Program-made: the position numbers and the translations under genes
From: Bacillota bacterium
GTDB lineage: Bacteria; Bacillota_A; Clostridia; Lachnospirales; Lachnospiraceae
Reading direction: 5' to 3'
DNA: 19,373 nucleotides
Assembly (NCBI GenBank): GCA_023443925.1
Contig: JAEZSL010000258.1
Coordinates: 1-19,373 of the forward strand
The notes under the pieces: generated by a model
Seen by the model: the letters and a program-made list of their open reading frames with translations, nothing else
Told to the model about the DNA's origin: nothing
Databases searched by the model: none
In this document: in pieces, positions 1-6,861 of the stretch
Position numbering within the stretch: the stretch's first letter is position 1
Layout of the letters: every line of letters begins with the position of its first letter

Positions 1-1356
1 TCCAAAGCAAATTCAGTTAAAGCAAAAAATGCAGGTAATGATTTTAGCAGTGTTATGGACAGCAATTTAAAGTCAAAAAGTTCAACAGATCAAAAAGATG
101 CGGCAGTAAAGAGTGCGGCAAATCATACCAGTGATAAGACCGAAAATAACCGTAAAGACGATGCTGTAAAGGATAATGCCGCAGATATAAAGACACCTGC
201 AGATAGTACGAATGTTGCTGCCAAACCTGCTTCGAATACGGTGAGTACTGGCAGGGAACAGACGAATAGTATTCATGAGGATGAAGATTCTATTTACCAA
301 AATGCGGTGAGTCTATTGGTATTACTGCAGAATACGATTCAGGAAAACCTTGGGATTACAGAAGAAGAACTGAATAAAGCAATGGATAATCTGGGCTTTA
401 CGGCAGCCGACCTGTTAAATCCTGATAATCTGAAGCTTTTAGCTTTACAGCTAAATGGTAAAGAGGATATTACGCAAGCTTTGACGGATGAAGGTCTGGC
501 AAATACCATTAAAGAGCTGGTTCAAGCTGTTGAGACTTTTAAAACCATTCAGGGTGTTACCATATCCCCTGAAAAATTGAATGAATTAATAAAGAATCCG
601 CCGGAACCCCAGGATACATTACCGGTTACACCCCAGGTCGCTGAAGAAACTATGACAAAAGTGCCGGAGCAGCCGATTCGTATTCAGGATGACGCTGAAA
701 TTGGAACGAATGAAATTAAGGTAGAAGTTTTTAAGACCCAGGATAAAAATGCCCAGAGTGAGAGTACAGAGAACGGTTCATCAAAGGATACGCATGGCGG
801 ACAGCCTGATATCAAGACAACGTCTCCGATTGATTTACTGGTTCAGAATCTGGCCATTAAGGGTAATGAAGACAGCCTGAATTTTACTGAGCAAATTGCC
901 AATGTAAGACAGATGCAAAATATTACCAATCAAATTGTAGACCAGATTAAAATTATGATCAGACCGGAACAGACTTCCATGGAGTTACAGTTAAATCCGG
1001 AAAGCCTGGGAAAGATTAATCTTTCGGTGGTAGCAAAAGATGGTATTATGACGGCTCATTTTACGGCTCAGAATGAAATGGTAAAGGAAGCTATCGAAAG
1101 CCAGATTCAGATATTGAAAGATAACCTGAATAACCAGGGACTAAAGGTTGAATCCATTGAAGTAACGGTATCGAATTTTTCGTTTGAACAAAGTAACCAG
1201 GCCTCGGACGGCAATGAAAAGGGTCGGCAGAGTTCTTCTGGAAACCGCAATTTTGACAGCGCCGATGCAGATGTTTATACGAACCCCAACGATGAAACCG
1301 CCCAGCTGGCAGGAACGTTGGAAGAAAGCGGCAGCAGCATTGATTACACTGCTTAA
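1..1356 (+). CDS. fliK: Flagellar hook-length control protein FliK (5' partial)
   Basis: FliK is secreted through the flagellar export gate, acts as the hook-length ruler, and signals FlhB to switch from hook to filament export. The reading frame is open from base 1, so the true start lies upstream; the ATG at 55 is internal, with no Shine-Dalgarno site before it. About 451 codons are visible. The first two thirds are low-complexity and rich in Asn, Asp, Lys, Thr and Glu, as expected for the disordered ruler part. The conserved C-terminal hook domain lies at about nt 870-1180 and contains the family signature MELQLNPESLGKINL (about nt 980-1024), followed by an amphipathic segment with QIQILKDNL and the KVESIEV strand. 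A Ser/Gly/Asn-rich tail ends the protein. It lies 20 nt upstream of flgD, the usual Firmicutes order. The family call rests on the C-terminal domain and on context; the N-terminus diverges widely in all FliK proteins. Confidence 0.93.
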   Translation, partial: SKANSVKAKNAGNDFSSVMDSNLKSKSSTDQKDAAVKSAANHTSDKTENNRKDDAVKDNAADIKTPADSTNVAAKPASNTVSTGREQTNSIHEDEDSIYQNAVSLLVLLQNTIQENLGITEEELNKAMDNLGFTAADLLNPDNLKLLALQLNGKEDITQALTDEGLANTIKELVQAVETFKTIQGVTISPEKLNELIKNPPEPQDTLPVTPQVAEETMTKVPEQPIRIQDDAEIGTNEIKVEVFKTQDKNAQSESTENGSSKDTHGGQPDIKTTSPIDLLVQNLAIKGNEDSLNFTEQIANVRQMQNITNQIVDQIKIMIRPEQTSMELQLNPESLGKINLSVVAKDGIMTAHFTAQNEMVKEAIESQIQILKDNLNNQGLKVESIEVTVSNFSFEQSNQASDGNEKGRQSSSGNRNFDSADADVYTNPNDETAQLAGTLEESGSSIDYTA

Positions 1357-1376
1357 TCCGCGGAAAGGAGGAGTAT

Positions 1377-2189
1377 ATGAGCAATTCAGTGAAAGAAGTT
1401 ATGGATAATGTTTACAATGAAACATCTTTTAAAAGTAATTCTGCCTCCGGCACCAGTTCATTGGATAAGGATTCATTCCTGAAATTGTTAGTTACCCAGA
1501 TGAAATACCAGGATCCACTAAATCCCAGTACGGACACCCAGTTTGTTGCCCAGCTGGCTACATTTTCCCAGTTGGAACAAATGCAAAACCTGAATCAGAC
1601 CTATTCCAATTCCCAGGCTTTTGGCTTGGTGGGTATGAATGTAATTGTAAAAACCTCTGATTCATCCGGCAATGTTTCTTATAAAAGCGGAACAGTTGAC
1701 TATGTGGTTATGGCGAACGGAACAGCAAAATTATCAATTGATAAGAATCTATATACATTAGATCAGCTGGAACAGGTAATAGATAATACATACTTAATAA
1801 AACAGGGTCTTCCATATCTAACGAAAGAAGTAAAAGAAACCTTTGATAAGGCAGATCCCAAAGATATAACCTTTGAAGTTAATTTGGGCAAGGGTGAAAC
1901 AGTAGCCACCAATGTTGCAATAATCCTGGATGGTAAAGTAGTTGATGCAAGTAAGGTTAAGTTAAAAGATAACATGGTAACCATCAGCAAAGATGCTTTT
2001 GCCGGTCTGGAAAATGGTGTTTATAAACCTACCTTAATCTTTGATGATCCGTTATATACAACAGTCAGCGGTCAAATAATCGTTACGGTAAAAGGTGAAG
2101 CTGCAGAAGTACCGGATACGGAGGAAGAGCCTGAGGGCGGAGATGATACCGGAACCGGTGGTGACGAAGAAAGCAAAGATACCGTATAA
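1377..2189 (+). CDS. flgD: Flagellar hook capping/scaffold protein FlgD
   Basis: FlgD is exported and sits at the tip of the growing hook, where it guides FlgE polymerisation. The protein has 270 residues. The N-terminal FlgD domain is clear at residues 29-72: LDKDSFLKLLVTQMKYQDPLNP followed by the conserved FVAQLATFSQLEQM stretch. Residues about 80-107 (GLVGMNVIV, then a GTVDYV strand) fit the start of the beta-rich C-terminal region, and residues 165-240 look like an Ig/FnIII-type fold. The last 30 residues form an acidic Glu/Asp/Gly-rich tail of the kind often seen in clostridial FlgD. The start is fixed by a very strong site, AAAGGAGGAG at 1364-1373, just ahead of ATG 1377. It follows fliK by 20 nt and precedes the hook gene, as expected. 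Identification is confident. Confidence 0.96.
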   Translation: MSNSVKEVMDNVYNETSFKSNSASGTSSLDKDSFLKLLVTQMKYQDPLNPSTDTQFVAQLATFSQLEQMQNLNQTYSNSQAFGLVGMNVIVKTSDSSGNVSYKSGTVDYVVMANGTAKLSIDKNLYTLDQLEQVIDNTYLIKQGLPYLTKEVKETFDKADPKDITFEVNLGKGETVATNVAIILDGKVVDASKVKLKDNMVTISKDAFAGLENGVYKPTLIFDDPLYTTVSGQIIVTVKGEAAEVPDTEEEPEGGDDTGTGGDEESKDTV

Positions 2190-2241
2190 GGATACCGCCA
2201 GACAGCTGGTAATTTTTAGTCGCATTTGGTATAGCAGATTA

Positions 2242-2260
2242 TCAGGCGAATATTGCCTGA
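2242..2260 (+). other. Stem-loop in the flgD-TIGR02530 spacer
   Basis: A perfect 6-bp inverted repeat (TCAGGC at 2242-2247, GCCTGA at 2255-2260) encloses a 7-nt loop. It ends 4 nt before the Shine-Dalgarno stretch AAAAGAGG of the next gene. No run of T follows, so it is not an intrinsic terminator. A role in translation or mRNA processing is only inferred, and a 6-bp stem in an 87-nt gap could occur by chance. Confidence 0.4.
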
Positions 2261-2276
2261 CAGAAAAGAGGTTTGT

Positions 2277-2675
2277 ATGAATCCAATATCACAGACCAAT
2301 TTCTCTTCAATAGAATTAATGACCGGGCAGCTCTTAAAAAATAAGAGTAATGAAATAAACCGTACGGCAGAAAACAGTAATCTGTCTTTCCGGGATATTT
2401 TAGAGAAACAGCAGGTCTCTGAGACCGGTACTCTTAAATTTTCAAAGCATGCCAATGACAGATTAGCCAGCAGAAATATTGATTTATCCAATGAACAGCT
2501 GGAAAGACTGGAAAACGGTGCAAGAAAAGCACAGGAGAAGGGAATTTATGAATCACTGGTAATGGTAGATAATATAGCATTTATAGTGAATATCAAAAAC
2601 AAAACAGTTGTTACTGCCGTGAATGACAGTGATGATAAGGTATTTACAAACATAGACGGTGCCGTAATCACATAA
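2277..2675 (+). CDS. TIGR02530-like flagellar operon protein of unknown function
   Basis: This small soluble protein (132 residues) matches my memory of the 'flagellar operon protein' family (TIGR02530/Flagellar_put) found between flgD and flgE in many Firmicutes; its role has not been firmly established. The conserved part is residues about 53-117: KFSKHANDRLASRNI, a helix LSNEQLERLENGARKAQEKG, then SLVMVDN, FIVNIKNKTVVTAVN strands. The first 50 residues are polar and poorly conserved. There is no signal peptide or membrane segment. I chose ATG 2277 because AAAAGAGG lies at 2264-2271; an in-frame TTG at 2253 would add eight residues and sits inside the upstream stem-loop without its own ribosome site. 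By position it may act in hook assembly or its control, but this is inference. Confidence 0.82.
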   Translation: MNPISQTNFSSIELMTGQLLKNKSNEINRTAENSNLSFRDILEKQQVSETGTLKFSKHANDRLASRNIDLSNEQLERLENGARKAQEKGIYESLVMVDNIAFIVNIKNKTVVTAVNDSDDKVFTNIDGAVIT

Positions 2676-2679
2676 AATA

Positions 2680-2736
2680 TGCCGGACCTAAGGGAAGCAT
2701 ATAATACCCCGGACTGAATGAAAGGGTATGGCGGCA
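2680..2736 (+). other. Nested inverted repeats upstream of flgE
   Basis: ATACCC (2704-2709) pairs perfectly with GGGTAT (2724-2729) around a 14-nt loop. Outside it, TGCCG (2680-2684) can pair with CGGCA (2732-2736). The pair closes 8 nt before the flgE Shine-Dalgarno site at 2745-2750. The stems are short and the loops long, so this is a weak candidate mRNA structure. There is no T-tract. Confidence 0.3.
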
Positions 2737-2760
2737 CACAACATAGGAGGTCATTTCATT

Positions 2761-4212
2761 ATGATGAGGTCATTATATTCTGGTGTTTCCGGTTTGCGCG
2801 TTCACCAGACAAAGATGGATGTTATAGGTAATAATATTGCGAATGTTAATACAGTTGGTTTTAAGGGTAGTTCCGTAACGTTTTCTGATGTATATTATCA
2901 GACGCTTCAAAGTGCATCCGGCCCCAATGCTCAAACAGGATCAGGCGGAACAAATGCGAAACAGATAGGTCTGGGTGCTAATGTGGCTTCCATAGTTGCA
3001 TCAATTACCCAGACCGGCGGCTCACAAAGAACCGACAGTCCTTACGATTTTATGATTTCGGGGAATTCCTTTTTTATCGTTAACAGCGGAGGCACCAATT
3101 ACTTTACCAAGGCAGGCGCTTTCGGTACGGACACGGAGGGTAATCTGATAACTCCCAGCGGAGCAAAGGTAATGGGCTGGCAGGTTGATCCGTCCGATCC
3201 CACAAAAACTATTGCAGCTACGGTTTCCCCAATAAAAATTAATTCACCGGAGAATGCCTACTCTGAACCACAGGCAACCACCAATACATATGTATCCGGT
3301 AATATTGACTATAAGGATACCCAGCTGACGTCGGCTGCCGGTAAAATCGTTAATGTTGAGTTTTATGATAATCTGGGACAAAGATATACAGCAAATTTAA
3401 AGGTAACCCAGACAGCCTCCACCAATGAGTACAAAGTTGATTTAACCGATATTCTGGATGTTAATGGTAAATCAATTTTTGTAAAGGAAACACCCGGGGG
3501 AACACCTGTCTATAGTAAATCGACTTATACCGGTTTTACTTTTGGCGGGGTTACTTATACAACGAATGTAGACGGAGCGACGGGTAAACTGACACTGACT
3601 GGCAGCGGAACACCCGATTTGCTGCAGTTTGATGCTAACACCGGTAAATTTAAAGGAGTCGGTACCGGTGCAACTCCAACCGGAAAAGGATTTGACTTAA
3701 CCATTGCCGGCAATCCAAATCCATTTAAAACCGTCAATATGGATTTTTCTACGGTAAACATGTATGAAAACGGCGGTAAAACTGTTCTGGAACCAGAAAA
3801 AGGAAGTATTACAAGCTCCGGTGTGTCCGTGGTGGGTGCAGGCAGAAAGGCCGGTAATATGACCGGTTTCAAAGCTGACGATTCCGGTAGGATTTACGGA
3901 ACTTACGATAATGGTGATACGAAATTATTAGGACAGATTGCCGTTGCATCTTTTTCTAATCCTGCGGGACTTGAATCCATCGGCGGTAATATGTTTGCAC
4001 AGACACTGAATTCCGGTAGTTTCGACGGTGTGGGACATGATGTTAAGAGCGATGGCGGTAAAATAAATTCCGGTATGCTGGAGATGTCCAATGTGGACCT
4101 GTCTGCTCAGTTCACTGAAATGATTACCACACAGAGAGGTTTCCAGGCAAATTCCAGAATTATAACTACGTCTGATTCTTTACTGGAAGAATTGATTAAT
4201 TTAAAACGATAA
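2761..4212 (+). CDS. flgE: Flagellar hook protein FlgE
   Basis: FlgE forms the curved universal joint between rod and filament and is exported by the flagellar gate. With the start at ATG 2761 it has 483 residues. The N-terminal rod/hook signature is intact (SLYSGVSGLRVHQTKMD, then IGNNIANVNTVGFKGS, about residues 4-37), and so is the matching C-terminal helix (GMLEMSNVDLSAQFTEMI, then TQRGFQANSRIITTSDSLLEE). These two ends form the D0 coiled-coil core. The middle is Gly/Thr/Asn-rich beta structure typical of the exposed D1/D2 domains. TAGGAGG at 2744-2750 lies 10 nt before ATG 2761; the more upstream in-frame ATG at 2728 would put that site inside the gene, so I rejected it. ATG 2764 is possible but less well spaced. 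The order flgD, small gene, flgE is the standard Firmicutes arrangement. Confidence 0.96.
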   Translation: MMRSLYSGVSGLRVHQTKMDVIGNNIANVNTVGFKGSSVTFSDVYYQTLQSASGPNAQTGSGGTNAKQIGLGANVASIVASITQTGGSQRTDSPYDFMISGNSFFIVNSGGTNYFTKAGAFGTDTEGNLITPSGAKVMGWQVDPSDPTKTIAATVSPIKINSPENAYSEPQATTNTYVSGNIDYKDTQLTSAAGKIVNVEFYDNLGQRYTANLKVTQTASTNEYKVDLTDILDVNGKSIFVKETPGGTPVYSKSTYTGFTFGGVTYTTNVDGATGKLTLTGSGTPDLLQFDANTGKFKGVGTGATPTGKGFDLTIAGNPNPFKTVNMDFSTVNMYENGGKTVLEPEKGSITSSGVSVVGAGRKAGNMTGFKADDSGRIYGTYDNGDTKLLGQIAVASFSNPAGLESIGGNMFAQTLNSGSFDGVGHDVKSDGGKINSGMLEMSNVDLSAQFTEMITTQRGFQANSRIITTSDSLLEELINLKR

Positions 4213-4248
4213 ATTAATAAATCTAAAATATTTTTAACTTAGAATAAG

Positions 4249-4293
4249 CCTGATGGCAGGTTTATTATCTGCCATCAGGTTAAGAATAAACCT
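4249..4293 (+). other. Strong stem-loop with overlapping alternative stem in flgE-flbD gap
   Basis: The 177-nt gap between flgE and flbD holds a perfect 11-bp inverted repeat: CCTGATGGCAG (4249-4259) and CTGCCATCAGG (4269-4279), with a 9-nt loop. A second perfect 9-bp pair overlaps it: AGGTTTATT (4258-4266) with AATAAACCT (4285-4293). The two stems share bases and cannot form fully together. A third weaker pair, AACCTA (4289-4294) with TAGGTT (4311-4316), lies downstream. No T-run follows the GC-rich stem, so a classic intrinsic terminator is unlikely. It could end upstream transcripts partially, stabilise the hook-gene mRNA 3' end, or act as an RNA switch; none of these is shown by the sequence. 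The rest of the gap is A/T-rich with no other gene. Confidence 0.6.
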
Positions 4294-4389
4294 ACTGTAA
4301 AAGTCTTTAATAGGTTAAGCCATAATTAGACTAAAACTATATACTATTGGATATCGAAGCCTATACCGGTATTCAGGAAAGGGGTTATT

Positions 4390-4578
4390 ATGATTAATGT
4401 AACAAAAATGAGTAACATAAATATTACTGTTAATTGTGATTTAATTGAGACAATTGAAGAAACACCGGATACTGTAATAACACTTACGACTGGGAAGAAA
4501 ATACTGGTAAAAGAGAGTAGACAAGAAATTGTTAATCTTGTAAAATTATACAAAAAGGAACTTTTTTCGCAAGGATAA
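4390..4578 (+). CDS. flbD: FlbD/SwrD family flagellar protein
   Basis: This small cytoplasmic protein (62 residues) belongs to the FlbD family; the Bacillus subtilis member, SwrD, increases flagellar motor power and is needed for swarming. The visible pattern fits the family: an N-terminal INVTKMSN-type strand, the central ETIEETPDTVITLTTGKK core, then KESRQEIVNLVKLYKKEL as a C-terminal helix. AAAGGGG at 4378-4384 sets the ATG at 4390. The gene follows the hook gene, as in B. subtilis, but here it is directly followed (25 nt) by motA and motB, which fits a stator-related role. The symbol flbD is used in annotation pipelines; swrD is the functional name from B. subtilis. Confidence 0.85.
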   Translation: MINVTKMSNINITVNCDLIETIEETPDTVITLTTGKKILVKESRQEIVNLVKLYKKELFSQG

Positions 4579-4603
4579 ATACAATAGATTTTAAGTTAGG
4601 TAG

Positions 4604-5428
4604 GTGGATATTTTGAATATTGCTTCAATTATAGGATTAGTAAGCGGGATAATCCTTATGGTTTTCGGTATCGTATTTGATATGGGTACTATGAGTGTTA
4701 CTTTTGGAAAAGTACTGAACTTTGTAGACATACCATCAGTTTTAATTACTTTCGGAGGATCCTTTACCACATTATTAACCATGGAGCCAAGCGTAAAATC
4801 GTATCTGAATAAACTAGCCTCCTTCAGACTGGTACTTCAGACCCCGGCTTACAATGACATTGAAACAATAAAAAATATAATAGCATTATCAAATGTTGCC
4901 AGAAAAGAAGGACTCTTGGCATTGGAAGAAACCTCCAACAGCATAGAAGACGAATTTTTAAAAAAAGGCATCCTATTAATAGTAGACGGAACAGATCCGG
5001 AACTGGTTCGAAGTATTATGGAAACGGAATTAAACTGTATTGAAAGCAGACATAATGATGTAATCGGATTTTGGGACAAACTTTCTGCCATGGGTCCTGC
5101 CTGGGGTATGATAGGAACGTTAATTGGATTAGTTAATATGTTAAAAGATTTAAATGATGCTTCAACCATCGGACCCAATATGGCAGTTGCTCTGATCACA
5201 ACTTTTTATGGATCGGTTCTTGCCAACTGGGTTTGCATTCCCGTCGTAAATAAATTAAAAGCAAATAATGCCTCCGAAATTGTTTTAAAAGAAGTTATTG
5301 TAGAAGGTCTTTTATCAATACAGGCCGGAGAAAATCCCAGGGTAATTGAAGAAAAATTGAAATCTTTCTTAAATCCTGCTAACCGTGCTGAATTTGATAT
5401 TATTGAGGAAGGTGAATTAGATGGCTAG
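4604..5428 (+). CDS. motA: Flagellar motor stator protein MotA (PomA-like)
   Basis: MotA forms the membrane ring around MotB, and together they are the ion-driven stator. The protein has about 274 residues with four predicted membrane segments: two near the N-terminus (IASIIGLVSGIILMVFG; IPSVLITFGGSFTTLL) and two after a cytoplasmic loop (AMGPAWGMIGTLIGLV; AVALITTFYGSVLANW). The loop carries LLALEETSNSI and GTDPELVRSIM, and the C-terminus carries AGENPRVIEEKL; to me these look closer to the PomA/MotP branch than to E. coli MotA. The start is uncertain: GTG 4604 gives MDILNIASII, resembling common MotA N-termini, while TTG 4613 has a better placed AGGTGG (4602-4607). The stop overlaps the motB start by 8 nt (ATGGCTAG), suggesting coupled translation. 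Function is confident; the coupling ion is inferred. Confidence 0.94.
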   Translation: MDILNIASIIGLVSGIILMVFGIVFDMGTMSVTFGKVLNFVDIPSVLITFGGSFTTLLTMEPSVKSYLNKLASFRLVLQTPAYNDIETIKNIIALSNVARKEGLLALEETSNSIEDEFLKKGILLIVDGTDPELVRSIMETELNCIESRHNDVIGFWDKLSAMGPAWGMIGTLIGLVNMLKDLNDASTIGPNMAVALITTFYGSVLANWVCIPVVNKLKANNASEIVLKEVIVEGLLSIQAGENPRVIEEKLKSFLNPANRAEFDIIEEGELDG

Positions 5429-6236
5429 GAAGAAAAGAAAAGAGGAAGCCAGCGCAGGATCTCCCTGGATGAATACTTTTGCTGATTTGATGAATCTGCT
5501 ATTATGCTTTTTTGTACTGCTGTTTGCCTCTTCCACCGTAGATGCGGCTAAATATGAGGATATCGTAATTTCGATGTCGAGTGCCTTCGGTATTTTCAGC
5601 GGAGCAGGATCGGAATCGGAAGAAGGCAGGTTAATTACCAGTGGAATCTCAAAACAAAATGATTTATCCGGGAATGATAATTTAAATGGATCCAGTAATG
5701 TAAAATCTAATACAAATGATTCCTTGAAATCGGAAACTTTGAAAAAGCTTCTTGAGGAAAATAGAGAAGCATCCCAGGCCATCTATGATAAAGTTTCAGA
5801 ACTGGCAAAAGAGAATAGTTTAAATAAGTATGTTGAACTGAGTATAGATCCTGGTTACCAGTATGTAAGAATCTCCCTTAGCGGATCGATCCTGTTTGAT
5901 TCAGGGAAGGCTGATATAAAGCCAGATGCTGTGATGATATTTAGTAAGTTGGGGGATTTACTGCAGGTATATAAAGATTACCATATTGAAATAGAAGGGC
6001 ATACGGACAATGTTCCGGTTAACCGTAACAATACATATAAAGATAACAATTGGCTCTCATCAGCCAGAGCTTTAAATGTTGCTGCATATTTAATTGAGAA
6101 GAAGGGACTGAACCCAAAAACCTTAAGCTGGACCGGCCGAGGGGAATATGATCCGGTAGCCAGTAATGCTACACCTGAGGGCAGAGCAAAGAACCGACGT
6201 GTTGAGATTAAAATTCATAATAATATAAATAATTAA
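5421..6236 (+). CDS. motB: Flagellar motor stator protein MotB (PomB-like)
   Basis: MotB is the single-pass membrane partner of MotA that carries the ion-binding aspartate and anchors the stator to peptidoglycan. The protein has 271 residues: a short basic tail, then a membrane segment starting at PWMNTFADLMNLLLCFFVLL (about residues 15-34) with Asp22 as the predicted ion site, a plug-like helix starting about residue 40, a Ser/Asn/Lys-rich linker (about residues 70-100), and an OmpA-like domain. The OmpA domain has SILFDSGKADIKP, IEIEGHTDNVPV, LSSARALNVAAYLI, and the closing GRAKNRRVEIKI signature. The segment around Asp22, including Cys29, resembles the Vibrio sodium stator subunit PomB. 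The reading frame starts inside the end of motA, so the two are probably translated together at matched levels. Confidence 0.95.
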   Translation: MARKKRKEEASAGSPWMNTFADLMNLLLCFFVLLFASSTVDAAKYEDIVISMSSAFGIFSGAGSESEEGRLITSGISKQNDLSGNDNLNGSSNVKSNTNDSLKSETLKKLLEENREASQAIYDKVSELAKENSLNKYVELSIDPGYQYVRISLSGSILFDSGKADIKPDAVMIFSKLGDLLQVYKDYHIEIEGHTDNVPVNRNNTYKDNNWLSSARALNVAAYLIEKKGLNPKTLSWTGRGEYDPVASNATPEGRAKNRRVEIKIHNNINN

Positions 6237-6275
6237 GGCATTAGAACTTGCCATTTTCGGCAGATGGGAGACATT

Positions 6276-6791
6276 ATGAAGAGAAACTTATTAACAATTA
6301 TTATTTTAGCATTGGGAATACTTAATATGGTTTTGACAGCTGTAATTGTATTCGCCGTGGTACCCACAACAATGAGAACCAATACCCTGATATCTAAGGT
6401 GGCTTCCACCATTGACTTGGAATTGGAAAGTCCGGAAGCAAATAGTCTGAACAAAATCGATATCGCAGATATAGAGGTTTATCAGATACCGGATGATATG
6501 ACCATAAACCTTAAGAACGATGCAAATGATACAAAAAGCCATTATGCTCTTGTGTCTGTATCCTTGTCGATCAACACAAAAGCAGAAGATTATAAAGTCT
6601 TGCAGCCAACCATAGCAACGAATGAAAGTTCCATCACAGAAATCATTACCGATGAATTTTCAAAATATACGGTTTCAACGGTGAACGATAATAAAGAAAT
6701 TATAAAAGCAGAAATATTAAAAAAGCTTCAGGCACTGTTTAAATCGGATTTTATAATCAGTATATCAGTTGGGAAATTAGTCGTTGAATAA
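6276..6791 (+). CDS. fliL: Flagellar basal body-associated protein FliL
   Basis: FliL is a single-pass membrane protein around the stators that supports motor torque. The protein has about 171 residues: a basic MKRN start, one membrane segment (about residues 5-30, LTIIILALGILNMVLTAVIV), and a periplasmic-side domain ending in the family-like strand ISISVGKLVVE. Sequence conservation in FliL is low, so the call rests on this architecture and on its place between motB and fliM. ATG 6276 is preferred because GGGAG (6266-6270) lies 5 nt before it; the in-frame ATG at 6264 would overlap that site and has none of its own. It lies 39 nt after motB. Confidence 0.85.
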   Translation: MKRNLLTIIILALGILNMVLTAVIVFAVVPTTMRTNTLISKVASTIDLELESPEANSLNKIDIADIEVYQIPDDMTINLKNDANDTKSHYALVSVSLSINTKAEDYKVLQPTIATNESSITEIITDEFSKYTVSTVNDNKEIIKAEILKKLQALFKSDFIISISVGKLVVE

Positions 6792-6799
6792 AATATTTT

Positions 6800-6846
6800 G
6801 GTGATTTTATTCGACCTATGTGATAATATAGTATTAAGTAATCACC
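6800..6846 (+). other. Inverted repeat and possible extended -10 in fliL-fliM gap
   Basis: GGTGATT (6800-6806) and AATCACC (6840-6846) are a perfect 7-bp inverted repeat. The right arm touches the fliM ribosome site GGGAGG (6848-6853), so pairing could affect fliM translation. Inside it lies TGTGATAAT (6819-6827), which looks like an extended -10 box; no good -35 lies 16-18 nt upstream (only a TTG at 6798-6800). Both roles are inferred and weak. Confidence 0.35.
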
Positions 6847-6861
6847 CGGGAGGTAATGATA

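Noticed and set aside
55..57. ATG at 55 as the fliK start
   Set aside because: The frame is open back to base 1 with a FliK-like sequence (FSSVMDS) across this ATG, and no ribosome site precedes it.
4249..4293. Intrinsic terminator after flgE
   Set aside because: The stem is strong but followed by TTAAGAATAAACC, not a T-run, and the same-strand genes continue in the same functional block.
4332..4354. Sigma-D/FliA promoter (TAAA ... GATAT) upstream of flbD
   Set aside because: The spacing is about 11 nt instead of about 15 and the GCC before GATAT is missing. No better FliA-type site was seen in the other gaps.
4363..4372. 10-bp palindrome ATACCGGTAT upstream of flbD
   Set aside because: It is too short and isolated to call an operator; several such palindromes are expected in 19 kb.
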